Source: Prevotella sp.
GTDB taxonomy: Bacteria; Bacteroidota; Bacteroidia; Bacteroidales; Bacteroidaceae
Length of the DNA stretch: 53,808 bases
Assembly: GCA_017965475.1 (NCBI GenBank)
Contig: JAGCPV010000074.1
Location: forward strand, 1-53,808
Reading direction: 5' to 3'
Below are positions 7,643-16,327 of this stretch, piece after piece (within the stretch, counting starts at the first letter, position 1; every line of letters begins with the position of its first letter). The notes under the pieces were generated by a model. That model ran no database searches. It worked only from the letters and a program-made list of their open reading frames with translations, and had not been told where the DNA came from. The position numbers and the translations under genes were made by a program.

Positions 7643-8995
7643 TCAGAGCGGCTGGAATTTATAAACCACGTCTGCCACCTGCTCGTGCTGCATAAACATC
7701 AGCATGTAGATGGGCAGATACGTCACTTTGTCTGTCACCTGCACATTGTCCTGACAGAGCACGATAGCATGTGGGATGGCGTATCCTGCGTTGGCCATCA
7801 CATTGCAGAGTGCGCGATGACGCTCATAGTCCTTGCCAGACTTCACCTCGATGGGCAGCACCTCGCCATGCTGCTCTATGACAAAGTCGAGTTCGCCCTG
7901 CTTCTTGCTGTTGAAGTAGAACAAGTCGTGATTCTGCGCATAGCCGTGGGCGTAGAGTTCCTGAGCCACAAGATTCTCGAACACAGCGCCGAAGTTGATG
8001 TCGGAGTCCTTCTCTAACAGGCGCAACTGGATGTCGCCCCCATACATAGCAGCCAAGAGGCCGACGTCGTTGAGGAAGAGTTTGAACAGATTGCGCTGCT
8101 TGCTGAGCAACAAGGGCAGTCTGGACTCCTCGATATTATAGGCAGGAAGTGCCACGCCAGCATCCTTCAGCCATAGGAAACCACTCTCATAGCGACTGAA
8201 ACGGGCCTTCTCATTCAATTCCTTCAGGATAAAACGCTTGTTCTTGGCATTAAGTTCTGAGGGTATCAGGTCGTAGATTTCCTCTATCAGCAGTTTCTTT
8301 TTGGGGTCGTATTTCGTGATATCGCGCTTGTAGGTGTGGATGATGTCGCTCTGTTCGCCCAACACACGCCTCAGATTGTTTGTGTCCAAGTAGCGCTGAA
8401 CGGCAGCAGGCATTCCGCCTACAATCAGATAGAGGCGCACCAGTTCCAGCATACGTTCATGAATAAAGCCATCGACGGGTTTCTGCTGCTCGAAACACTC
8501 ACGCAAGTGAGCCTGCACATCGCTGCTGATGCCAACGGTGGTGGCAAATTCCAGCAGGTCGAGTGGAAACATCTCAATCTCGCCCATATAGCCCACGGGC
8601 ACGCTCCTGATGTCCTTCAGTTCGACACCCAGCAGCGACCCACTCATCACATAGCGATAACTACCTTCATCTACCAAGAACTTGATGGCGGTGACAATCT
8701 CCTTGCACTCCTGCACCTCGTCGAAGAAAATCAGCGTCTTGCCTGGAATCAGTTGCTTGCGAGTGAAGGCCGAAAGGCGCAGCAATATGCCCTTAGCATC
8801 GTAGGGTTCACTGAAAAGGGCGATGGCATCAGGTTGTTCGATGAAGTTGATTTCAACAACCTGTTCGAAACACTCCTTACCAATCTTGCGGATGGCGAAG
8901 GTCTTACCTACCTGACGGGCTCCTGTTACCAGCAGGGCTCTCTTTTCGTTCCTGAAAAAGTCGCGAATCGACTCGTTTGCTTTCCTGTCTATCAT
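7643..8995 (-). CDS. AAA+ ATPase of the DUF4143 family
   Basis: A 450-residue protein with an N-terminal AAA domain: Walker A VTGARQVGKTFA near residues 20-31 and Walker B LIFFDEVQEC near 89-98. The C-terminal DUF4143-type region carries ELDFVIEQ...LPIEVKSGK, an arrangement like PD-(D/E)XK nuclease folds. These ATPases are abundant in gut Bacteroidetes, often variable between strains, and their function is poorly known. It has its own promoter and three phased repeats upstream, and it converges on tsf. Confidence 0.88.
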   Translation of the reverse strand: MIDRKANESIRDFFRNEKRALLVTGARQVGKTFAIRKIGKECFEQVVEINFIEQPDAIALFSEPYDAKGILLRLSAFTRKQLIPGKTLIFFDEVQECKEIVTAIKFLVDEGSYRYVMSGSLLGVELKDIRSVPVGYMGEIEMFPLDLLEFATTVGISSDVQAHLRECFEQQKPVDGFIHERMLELVRLYLIVGGMPAAVQRYLDTNNLRRVLGEQSDIIHTYKRDITKYDPKKKLLIEEIYDLIPSELNAKNKRFILKELNEKARFSRYESGFLWLKDAGVALPAYNIEESRLPLLLSKQRNLFKLFLNDVGLLAAMYGGDIQLRLLEKDSDINFGAVFENLVAQELYAHGYAQNHDLFYFNSKKQGELDFVIEQHGEVLPIEVKSGKDYERHRALCNVMANAGYAIPHAIVLCQDNVQVTDKVTYLPIYMLMFMQHEQVADVVYKFQPL

Positions 8996-9018
8996 GCTTT
9001 ATGATGTTTTATCAGGCG

Positions 9019-9049
9019 CAAAGATAACAAAAAATACAATATCCAACAA
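9019..9049 (-). promoter_or_regulatory. Promoter of the DUF4143 ATPase gene
   Basis: On the minus strand the -7 element TATCTTTG (9019-9026) and a TTG (9047-9049) are separated by 20 bases. The start site would be near 9012, about 15 bases before the ATG at 8995. Confidence 0.65.
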
Positions 9050-9063
9050 GAAATTAATCGAAA

Positions 9064-9146
9064 ACTTACACTTTTCCAATTGGTTTCTTACTTAAAACTT
9101 ACACTTTTCCAATAATTTTATAGATAGAAATATACACTTTTCCAAT
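9064..9146 (-). repeat. Three direct repeats with 33-base period upstream of the ATPase promoter
   Basis: ACTTACACTTTTCCAAT occurs at 9064-9080 and again at 9097-9113. A near copy ATATACACTTTTCCAAT occurs at 9130-9146. The spacing is exactly 33 bases each time, about three DNA turns, so the copies face the same side of the helix. They begin 15 bases upstream of the -33 element of the ATPase promoter, where an activator or repressor would bind. The interspersed sequence is not conserved. Confidence 0.85.
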
Positions 9147-9195
9147 AAGCCGTATTCGTTGAGCAAACATCCTCTCAATCTCCAGACGATATGAA

Positions 9196-9230
9196 AGGAA
9201 AAAGCCTCGCATCATGCGAGGCTTTTTCCT
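9196..9230. terminator. Bidirectional terminator between ATPase and flavodoxin genes
   Basis: A perfect 15-pair inverted repeat AGGAAAAAGCCTCGC / GCGAGGCTTTTTCCT with an ATCAT loop. It has A-runs and T-runs on either side and lies just beyond the stop of the minus-strand flavodoxin gene. Confidence 0.92.
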
Positions 9231-9246
9231 TGTCGTTATCTGATCA

Positions 9247-10080
9247 TTATCTGACGACTTGCGTGAATTCTGGGGTCTGACCTTCCAGAACCGTCACATA
9301 GACCTTCATCTCTCCTGCAGGAGCAGCCTGGGGAGCGCCCTCGCGAGGCAGGTCAACGGCAGTGAACAAATACTCCGTGCCACCAGGGATGGTGCGTGAA
9401 GCAACGGTCTTGGCCTGAGCATGGATCATCTGATAGTCCTTGACGGCAGCATCAAAGATGGCAGACTGTTCCTCAGTGACGGACTGCTGCTCGGGGAAAT
9501 CCTCCAGTTTGGTATATTCGCCCTCGATGAATCCGCCTGCCTTCAGGAACTGGTCAACCTCGTTGGGTACGGCTGCCATACGGGCTGCACGGACGCCATA
9601 GCCAGGAAGGATCTCTGCCTTTGGCTGCTTCTCTGCCAGATTCTTCACACTGGAGTCCAGGCCACCGCTGCCGAAGGTGCAGAACGGAACGACCTTCTTG
9701 CCACTCAGATCCACCTGATCCAGGAAGGCTGCGAAGGGCGGTGCATAGGTGCCGAACCATACTGGGTAGCCCACAAAGATGACATCATACTTGGTGAGGT
9801 CGGCAGCGATGGGCTTGATCTCGGGTGTGATACCCTGTTCGCGCTCCTGCATACAACGGCTGATCGTAGCCTGGAAGTCTCCGTCGTATGGCTTGACGGG
9901 AACAATCTCCTCGATGTCGGCATTCAGTCGTGTCGCAATTTCCTGTGCCACGGTCTTTGTGTTCGACGTCTGGGAGTAGTAGATGACCAGCACCTTTTTC
10001 GGTGCTTCTTTCTTTGAACCGCAGGAAACAGCGGCCAGCATGGCTGCCACAATGGTCAGCATCAGTTTAATTCCTTTCAT
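9247..10080 (-). CDS. Flavodoxin-domain lipoprotein
   Basis: A 277-residue protein with a lipoprotein signal (hydrophobic stretch ending AAVSCGSKK, lipobox Cys near residue 20). A flavodoxin domain follows at about residues 28-190: VLVIYYSQTSNTKTVA is the FMN phosphate-binding loop, VGYPVWFGTYAPP a typical second loop and FCTFGSGG the third. The last 80 or so residues are an extra domain of unknown role. Exported flavodoxin-like proteins with this organisation occur in Bacteroidetes. The redox partner is unknown. It is monocistronic with a terminator directly downstream. Confidence 0.88.
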   Translation of the reverse strand: MKGIKLMLTIVAAMLAAVSCGSKKEAPKKVLVIYYSQTSNTKTVAQEIATRLNADIEEIVPVKPYDGDFQATISRCMQEREQGITPEIKPIAADLTKYDVIFVGYPVWFGTYAPPFAAFLDQVDLSGKKVVPFCTFGSGGLDSSVKNLAEKQPKAEILPGYGVRAARMAAVPNEVDQFLKAGGFIEGEYTKLEDFPEQQSVTEEQSAIFDAAVKDYQMIHAQAKTVASRTIPGGTEYLFTAVDLPREGAPQAAPAGEMKVYVTVLEGQTPEFTQVVR

Positions 10081-10131
10081 AATAAATCATGTTTAGGGGT
10101 TTCTGTTATTTACCATGCAAAGATAGAGGTT

Positions 10132-10164
10132 TTTGCCGATAGTCTGAAAAAAGTTCTACTTTTG
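10132..10164 (+). promoter_or_regulatory. Promoter for the FAH-family gene
   Basis: TTTG (10132-10135) and TACTTTTG (10157-10164) are 21 bases apart. A second -7-like element, TATCTTTG at 10212-10219, lies closer to the ATG at 10253 but lacks a convincing -33 partner. Confidence 0.5.
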
Positions 10165-10252
10165 TGTGTATATTTAGTATTATTTAAGTGTATCTATTCC
10201 GAAACTTTTCGTATCTTTGCCGTCGAATGATGTAACCAAACAACAAAACAGC

Positions 10253-10870
10253 ATGAAAATCTTCGCCGTCGGCATGAACTATGCCGCACATAACCAGGAA
10301 CTCCATGGCACGTTGAAACGACCAGACGAACCAGTCATATTCACCAAGGCCGATTCGGCCATCCTCAACCAGGGGAAACCTTTCTTTATCCCCGATCATC
10401 TGGGACGCATCGACTATGAGACAGAAGTCGTGGTGAGGATCTGTCGTCTCGGGAAGAATATCCCTGTGAGGTTTGCCAACCGCTATTATGACGCCGTGAC
10501 GGTGGGCATCGACTTTACGGCTCGCGACCTACAACGGAAGGCCAGTGAGGCTGGTCAGCCATGGACGATCTGCAAGGGTTTCGACGGCTCTGCTGCCATC
10601 GGCGAATGGGTGCCCAAGGAGAAGTTTATCGATATTCAGCGCATCCACTTCCATCTGGATATCAATGGTCAGATGGTACAGGAGGGTTGTACCTCGGATA
10701 TGCTCTATACGGTGGATGAGATCATTGCCTATATCTCACAGTTCTTCACGCTGAAGACAGGTGATCTGCTCTATACAGGTACCCCTGCTGGTGTCGGACC
10801 CGTTCATATTGATGACCACCTTGAGGGATGGCTTGAAGAGCGTAAGGTTCTGGAGTTTAATTGCAAGTGA
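10253..10870 (+). CDS. Fumarylacetoacetate hydrolase (FAH) family protein
   Basis: A 205-residue single-domain FAH-fold protein. KIFAVGMNYAAHNQEL at the N-terminus and DYETEVVVRI (acidic metal ligands) are characteristic, as are TVGIDFTARDLQ and GDLLYTGTPAGVGPV near the C-terminus. Members hydrolyse or decarboxylate beta-diketo acids such as acylpyruvates or oxaloacetate in a divalent-metal-dependent way. I chose the ATG at 10253 because an in-frame TTG further upstream (10217) lies inside the -7 promoter element. The gene is followed 35 bases later by porU. Confidence 0.9.
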   Translation: MKIFAVGMNYAAHNQELHGTLKRPDEPVIFTKADSAILNQGKPFFIPDHLGRIDYETEVVVRICRLGKNIPVRFANRYYDAVTVGIDFTARDLQRKASEAGQPWTICKGFDGSAAIGEWVPKEKFIDIQRIHFHLDINGQMVQEGCTSDMLYTVDEIIAYISQFFTLKTGDLLYTGTPAGVGPVHIDDHLEGWLEERKVLEFNCK

Positions 10871-10905
10871 TGCAATAAAGTAGCCTCGAATCCGTTAATA
10901 ACTTA

Positions 10906-13900
10906 GTGAAACGATGGTATAGGCTGATATATGGCTTAGCACTTCTGTTTCTCTGCCAACAGGTGGGGGCGCAGGAGTTCTTCAACTTGACTGCCCGTCA
11001 GGTGAGGATTGACTCGTTGTTGCCTGTGTTCACCTATCAGAAGGCTCTTGCTGGCCACTTTGCCGATTCTGTCTATACCGTCAGCATCGAATATCCCGAG
11101 TTTATTGATATGGGCAAAGCGGATATCCGTCGTTATCAGCAAATCAGCGGTGAACCGTTGCCAGAACTGCCGATGGTCACGCAGTCGGTGGGTGTGGCCC
11201 GTAAGCAGGGTGTGCTTGATGTGTCGTTCGTGCCATTGGTGTTCAGGGATGGCAAGTATCAGAAGTTAGTCAGTTTCAAACTGAAGGTCTATTCCTCACC
11301 GAGAACTCAGGTGCGGACAAGGGGCGATGAGACGCGGCGCTATGCCGAACATTCCGTGCTGCGGGAAGGCACGTGGGCGAAGATCCGCATCCCGGAGAAC
11401 GGTTTCTATCAACTGACCTCCACGCTGATACGGAAAGCTGGTCTCTCAGATATTAATAAGGTGAAGGTCTATGGCTATGGCGGTGCTTTGCAACCAGAAA
11501 GCCTGACGGGTGATTACCTGGCCTCCACGGATGACTTGCAGGAAGTGCCTACCTGTCTGGTTGATGGAAGACGTATCTTCTACGGTGTAGGTCCCGTGAC
11601 ATGGGATACACCAGAGACGCTCATTCGCGCGCGTAATCCTTATTCTGATTATGGCTACTATTTCCTGACGGAGAACGACGAGGAACCGCTGACTATCAGC
11701 AGCGAGGAAATGATCGCTACTTATTACCCCTCTGCCGCAGACTATCACACGCTCTACGAGGTCGATGACTATGCGTGGTATCACGGAGGACGGAACCTGT
11801 TCGACAAGACCCTGTTTTCCATCAACACACCGCAGACTTATATCCTGGCAGCTGCAGGCACGTCGGGCAAACTGTCCGTGGCTCTGTCCTATGATAGTAG
11901 TTTCGAAGCTACAGTGGCAGTCAACGATTCTGTGGTGGGCACGATGGCGAAGACCATCTCCCTCGACAGCTATACGACAGCGGCAGAGACGGTATGGGAC
12001 TTCCCATTGGAAGGGATTTTGACAGCAGAGAATACTGTCAAGATCACACAAACGGCAGGTGCTAACCTGCGTCTCGATTATCTCTCCTTGCAGTTGGATA
12101 CGCCGAAAGCCATGCCTGACATCTCTTCAGCCAGTCTCCCCACGCCTGAATATGTATATAACATCATGAACCAGGATCACCATGCCGATGAACCTGTGGA
12201 TATGGTTATAATCATTCCCACGAACCAGCAGGTGCTGGCACAGGCGGAACGCATCAAGAACTGGCATGAGGAGAAGGATGGGATGCGGGTGAGAATCGTT
12301 CCTGCTGACGAGTTGTATAACGAGTTCTCCAGTGGTACCCCCGACGCCACGGCCTACCGTCGCTATCTGAAGATGTTCTATGATCAGGCCAAGACGAATG
12401 CTGACATCCCTGGCTATTTGCTGCTCTTCGGTGACGGGGCCTGGGATAACCGTATGAAGAGTGCCGACTGGTCAGGCTATGATCCTGATGATTTCCTCCT
12501 GTGCTTCGAGAGTGAGAACTCCTTTAGTCATGTGAACTGCTTTGTCAGTGATGATTTCTTCTGTCTGCTTGATGATGAGGAAAGGATCCAGCAACCGTCA
12601 GGTAGTTCATTCACCTATCAGGGTAAGCCCGACGTGGCCGTAGGCCGATTCCCCGCACGGACAGCAGAAGAGGCGGAGGTGTTAGCCGATAAGACGCTTA
12701 ACTATGCTGCCAACAAGTATGCAGGTTCTTGGCAGAACGTTATCTGTGTGATGGGTGACGACGGTAATAACAATACCCACATGGCAACAGCCGATAGGGT
12801 GGCTACCCTCGTGGAAGACAATTACTCAGGCTATTATATTAAGAAGATATACTGGGATGCCTACCAGCGCACCTCTTCTTCTACGGGATACAGTTATCCT
12901 GATGTGACTCAGCTGATCAAACAGCAGATGACCAATGGAGCGCTGATGATGAACTATAGTGGTCACGGTGCAGCCTATGCTCTTTCCCATGAGTTGGTGA
13001 TGAAACTGCCCGACTTCGAGTCGTCAGTCTCCAATCATCTTCCATTGTGGGTGACGGCTTCGTGTGACATCATGCCCTTTGACGGACAGGAAGAGAACAT
13101 CGGCGAAACGGTGATGCTCAACAAACGGGGTGGAGGTGTGGCGTTCTTTGGAACGACGCGCACGGTTTATGCCAACTATAATGAACTGATAAACCTTGGC
13201 TTCACCAAATACGTGCTGAACCCAGACTATACCATTGGTGAGGCCGTTCGTCAGACCAAGTGCGACCTTGTCAGTCAGGGGCGCGATACGTCACCTAATA
13301 AATTGCAATATACCTTGTTGGGTGACCCGGCCTTGCGATTGGCTTGTCCATCGCCGTCAGTGGTCATCGATAGCATCAACGGACAACCTGCATCGGCAGT
13401 CGTCAGTCTCTCTGCAGGCTCTGTGACGACGGTCAAGGGACATGTCGAACAGAACCAGATGCCAGCCAGTTCGTTCAACGGGGTACTCACGGCGACTGTT
13501 CGTGACGCGGAGGAAACCATTGTCTGTAAGCAGAATGATGACTCTGATGAAGGGGCAGAGCATCCCTTTACCTATAAAGACCGTACGAATGTCCTCTATC
13601 AGGGTTCCGACAGTATCCGAGGTGGTGTCTTCCGGTTTACCTTTGCCGTCCCCAAGGATGTCAGCTATACTGACGGAAACGGATTGATGACACTCTATGC
13701 CGTAGATAATGTCGGCAAGACGACATTCCATGGCGAGAACGACAGTTTCGTCCTCGACGGGAGTTCCGTCAGTCAGAACGATTCCATCGGCCCTTCCATC
13801 TATTGTTACCTGAACTCGAAGTCCTTTATCAATGGCGGTAATGTGAATACGACGCCCTATTTTGGAGCCGACTTGTATGATGATGACGGCATCAACGCTG

Positions 13901-14442
13901 CAGGTAACAGTCTGGGTCACAACCTGGAACTGGTCATCGACGGTGAGTTGTCCAGGACCTACGACCTCAACGATTACTTCTCCTTCGACTTCGGCGATTA
14001 CCGCAGTGGAAGTGTAGGCTTTACCATACCGGAACTGAGTCCGGGTCCTCATCGACTCCTTTTCAGGGCTTGGGATGTGTTGAACAACTCCTCGACCTCA
14101 GAACTGGCATTCAATGTTGTCAAGGGCGGTGGCGAGGGTACCATCAGTGTCATCTGCACGAAGAATCCCGCCTCGACCTCCACGTCGTTTGTCATCAACC
14201 ATGATCGTAGCAGCACAGAGGCAGATATCGTGTTTGATGTCTATGACACGTCAGGACGACAGTTGTTGAAACGTGTGGAGAAGAATGTCGCTACGGATGG
14301 AACAGTGGTCATCGACTGGGATCTCTCCGTCAGCGGGGGTAGTCGTCTGCAGACAGGTGTCTATATCTATCGCATCCAGTTCAATGGCAATGGCAGCAGC
14401 GCCTCCTACGCCAACAAATTGATCATATTAGGCAATAAATAA
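10906..14442 (+). CDS. porU: Type IX secretion system sortase PorU (C25 family)
   Basis: A 1178-residue secreted protein, the usual PorU length, starting at a GTG (no in-frame ATG fits) and carrying a signal peptide (LIYGLALLFLCQQVGAQ). The gingipain-like C25 catalytic domain is in the middle, with His687 in NYSGHGAAYALSHE and Cys720 in VTASCDIMPF. The C-terminal 80 or so residues (VYDTSGRQLLKRV ... GVYIYRIQF) form a T9SS C-terminal domain. PorU removes CTDs from T9SS cargo at the cell surface and attaches A-LPS. The adjacent porV encodes its outer-membrane partner. Confidence 0.93.
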   Translation: MKRWYRLIYGLALLFLCQQVGAQEFFNLTARQVRIDSLLPVFTYQKALAGHFADSVYTVSIEYPEFIDMGKADIRRYQQISGEPLPELPMVTQSVGVARKQGVLDVSFVPLVFRDGKYQKLVSFKLKVYSSPRTQVRTRGDETRRYAEHSVLREGTWAKIRIPENGFYQLTSTLIRKAGLSDINKVKVYGYGGALQPESLTGDYLASTDDLQEVPTCLVDGRRIFYGVGPVTWDTPETLIRARNPYSDYGYYFLTENDEEPLTISSEEMIATYYPSAADYHTLYEVDDYAWYHGGRNLFDKTLFSINTPQTYILAAAGTSGKLSVALSYDSSFEATVAVNDSVVGTMAKTISLDSYTTAAETVWDFPLEGILTAENTVKITQTAGANLRLDYLSLQLDTPKAMPDISSASLPTPEYVYNIMNQDHHADEPVDMVIIIPTNQQVLAQAERIKNWHEEKDGMRVRIVPADELYNEFSSGTPDATAYRRYLKMFYDQAKTNADIPGYLLLFGDGAWDNRMKSADWSGYDPDDFLLCFESENSFSHVNCFVSDDFFCLLDDEERIQQPSGSSFTYQGKPDVAVGRFPARTAEEAEVLADKTLNYAANKYAGSWQNVICVMGDDGNNNTHMATADRVATLVEDNYSGYYIKKIYWDAYQRTSSSTGYSYPDVTQLIKQQMTNGALMMNYSGHGAAYALSHELVMKLPDFESSVSNHLPLWVTASCDIMPFDGQEENIGETVMLNKRGGGVAFFGTTRTVYANYNELINLGFTKYVLNPDYTIGEAVRQTKCDLVSQGRDTSPNKLQYTLLGDPALRLACPSPSVVIDSINGQPASAVVSLSAGSVTTVKGHVEQNQMPASSFNGVLTATVRDAEETIVCKQNDDSDEGAEHPFTYKDRTNVLYQGSDSIRGGVFRFTFAVPKDVSYTDGNGLMTLYAVDNVGKTTFHGENDSFVLDGSSVSQNDSIGPSIYCYLNSKSFINGGNVNTTPYFGADLYDDDGINAAGNSLGHNLELVIDGELSRTYDLNDYFSFDFGDYRSGSVGFTIPELSPGPHRLLFRAWDVLNNSSTSELAFNVVKGGGEGTISVICTKNPASTSTSFVINHDRSSTEADIVFDVYDTSGRQLLKRVEKNVATDGTVVIDWDLSVSGGSRLQTGVYIYRIQFNGNGSSASYANKLIILGNK

Positions 14443-14488
14443 ACAACGATAACGTTATTTTATGGAGATAAAAGATAAAGGAAAATAT

Positions 14489-15676
14489 ATGAAGATACAG
14501 GAAGATAAAGGACATTTGCTGATGAGGGTGATAGTGACATTATTCACTATTCACTATTCACTATTTACTGCAATGGCCCAGGATGATGATAAGACCACGA
14601 TGTTCAACCCCGTGGAACATGCCGTTATCTCGCAGACCATCGCCCCCGATGCTCGTGGTGCTGGTATGGGTGATGTGGGAGTGGCCACCGATCCCGATGT
14701 AAATTCCCAGTACTGGAACCCTGCGAAGTATCCGTTCTGCATCAGTCGTTCTGGTATCGCCCTGAACTACACCCCGTGGCTCCGTCAATTGGTCAATGAT
14801 ATTGATCTGGCCTACGTGGCAGGCTATTACCGTATCGGCGATTACTCGGCGGTATCAGGTTCACTGCGTTATTTCTCGCTGGGCGAGGTCTTTGCTGATG
14901 ATGGTATGTCTGTCAAACCCTATGAGATGTCGATCGACTTGGCCTATTCACTGATGCTTAGCGAGAAATTCTCTCTGGCTGCCGCTATCCGTTGGCTCTA
15001 CAGTGATCTGCGCTACGACTACAGCGAGGATTCCAAACCGGCCTCGGCCTTTGCTGCTGATCTGGCGATGTACTATAACAACTATGTCATGTTGGGCAGT
15101 CGTGAGTGTCAGCTCGGCATCGGTATGAATATGTCGAACATTGGTTCTAAGATTTCTTTCTATGGTGATGATGAGAGCCAGTTCCTGCCAGCTAACTTAC
15201 GTCTGGGTGCTTCTCTGATGGTACCTGTCGATGAGTATAACCGCTTCTCGCTCTCTGCAGATCTGAACAAACTGCTGGTACCCACCGTGCCCAGACAGGA
15301 AGAAGGGGAGTCGAACAGCGACTATCAGGACCGTGTTCGCCGTGAGTATGCCGATGTGAGTGCCATCAGTGGTATCTTCAAGAGTTTCGGTGATGCTCCT
15401 GGTGGTTTCAAAGAGGAACTGGAGGAGATCCAGTGGAGCGTGGGTGCTGAGTATGTCTATCATGATCAGTTCTCCGTCCGTGCAGGCTATCACCATCAGG
15501 CAGAGTCAAAGGGTAACATGAAGTACTTCACTGTGGGTGGCGGCTTCCGCATGAGTGTCTTCTCGCTCGACGTGGGCTATGTCATCTCCACGGCTCGTAG
15601 TAACCCGCTCGACCAGACGTTGCGCTTCACCCTTGCCTTCGATATGGATGGCATCAAGGATCTGTTTAAACGGTAA
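14489..15676 (+). CDS. porV: Type IX secretion outer membrane protein PorV (LptO)
   Basis: About 395 residues of outer-membrane barrel. After the signal peptide (...SLFTAMAQ), the PorV/PorQ-family motif APDARGAGMGDVGVATDPDVNSQYWNPAKYPF is clear, followed by beta strands ending in LRFTLAFDMDGIKDLF. PorV binds CTD cargo and shuttles it to the PorU sortase. The start is uncertain: in-frame ATGs lie at 14462, 14489 and 14522. I prefer 14489 because of the A-rich leader before it; 14522 would give the tidiest signal peptide. The signal-peptide region is encoded by tandem seven-base repeats. Confidence 0.9.
   Translation: MKIQEDKGHLLMRVIVTLFTIHYSLFTAMAQDDDKTTMFNPVEHAVISQTIAPDARGAGMGDVGVATDPDVNSQYWNPAKYPFCISRSGIALNYTPWLRQLVNDIDLAYVAGYYRIGDYSAVSGSLRYFSLGEVFADDGMSVKPYEMSIDLAYSLMLSEKFSLAAAIRWLYSDLRYDYSEDSKPASAFAADLAMYYNNYVMLGSRECQLGIGMNMSNIGSKISFYGDDESQFLPANLRLGASLMVPVDEYNRFSLSADLNKLLVPTVPRQEEGESNSDYQDRVRREYADVSAISGIFKSFGDAPGGFKEELEEIQWSVGAEYVYHDQFSVRAGYHHQAESKGNMKYFTVGGGFRMSVFSLDVGYVISTARSNPLDQTLRFTLAFDMDGIKDLFKR
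14541..14568 (+). repeat. Tandem heptanucleotide repeat inside the porV signal-peptide region
   Basis: TATTCAC is repeated three times without a break (14541-14561), followed by a fourth imperfect copy TATTTAC (14562-14568). Seven is not a multiple of three, so gain or loss of one unit would shift the porV frame. The repeat encodes the hydrophobic part of the signal peptide. Confidence 0.85.
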
Positions 15677-15690
15677 ATAGAAATTAGAAG

Positions 15691-16167
15691 ATGAAGATAC
15701 GTGTTGGAATGGGCTATGATGTCCATCAGTTAGTGGAAGGCCGTGACTTGTGGATGGGCGGCATCAAGATCGATCATAGTAAGGGATTGTTAGGACACAG
15801 CGATGCCGACGTGCTGTTGCACGCCATCTGTGATGCCCTGTTAGGTGCCGCGAATATGCGCGACATCGGCTATCATTTCCCGGACACCTCGGCCGAGACC
15901 GACGGCATGGACAGTAAGATCATCCTGAAGGAGACCATCGCCCTGATCGCCACCAAAGGCTATCGTCTGGTTAACATCGATGCCACTATCTGTGCGGAAC
16001 GTCCGAAGATGAATCCCCACATCCCTGCGATGAAGGAATGCATGGCTGCTATCTGCGGTTGTGATGTTGACGATATCTCTATCAAGGCGACCACTACCGA
16101 GAAACTTGGCTTCACGGGTCGCGAAGAGGGAATCTCCGCCTACGCCGTGGTTCTGATAGAGAAATAA
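15691..16167 (+). CDS. ispF: 2-C-methyl-D-erythritol 2,4-cyclodiphosphate synthase
   Basis: A 158-residue trimeric enzyme of standard length for the MEP isoprenoid pathway; it cyclises CDP-methylerythritol 2-phosphate with loss of CMP. Metal ligands are visible in GYDVHQL (Asp, His) and in GHSDADVLLHAICDALLGA. The C-terminal ATTTEKLGFTGREEGI is the CMP-binding signature. The gene follows porV by 14 bases and probably ends the porU-porV-ispF transcript. Confidence 0.98.
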   Translation: MKIRVGMGYDVHQLVEGRDLWMGGIKIDHSKGLLGHSDADVLLHAICDALLGAANMRDIGYHFPDTSAETDGMDSKIILKETIALIATKGYRLVNIDATICAERPKMNPHIPAMKECMAAICGCDVDDISIKATTTEKLGFTGREEGISAYAVVLIEK

Positions 16168-16253
16168 TTACACCTTTTTAATAATAATAATGCGGAAATC
16201 ATGGACATTATCTGTGATTTTTGAAGTTTTTTTGTTTTTTTTTAGAAAAATCC

Positions 16254-16284
16254 TTGTCTAATTCAGATATTTCTCTTATCTTTG
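16254..16284 (+). promoter_or_regulatory. Promoter of the FHA/kinase/phosphatase island
   Basis: TTG (16254-16256) and TATCTTTG (16277-16284) are 20 bases apart. Initiation near 16291 leaves a leader of about 37 A/T-rich bases before the first FHA gene at 16328. The preceding 85 bases are A/T-rich with no gene. It is the only strong promoter I see before 28.7 kb, so it may drive the whole island. Confidence 0.7.
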
Positions 16285-16327
16285 CATCGTTGCTATATAA
16301 TTAAAAACTTTTTAAACATCTTTTGAT

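Noticed and set aside
9064-9146. Possible mini CRISPR array
   Set aside because: Only three 17-base copies with 16-base gaps that are A/T-rich and too short for spacers; no cas genes. Better explained as phased regulatory sites.
10217-10252. Upstream extension of the FAH-family gene from a TTG
   Set aside because: The TTG is part of a TATCTTTG promoter-like element, and the extension (PSNDVTKQQNS) has no family similarity.
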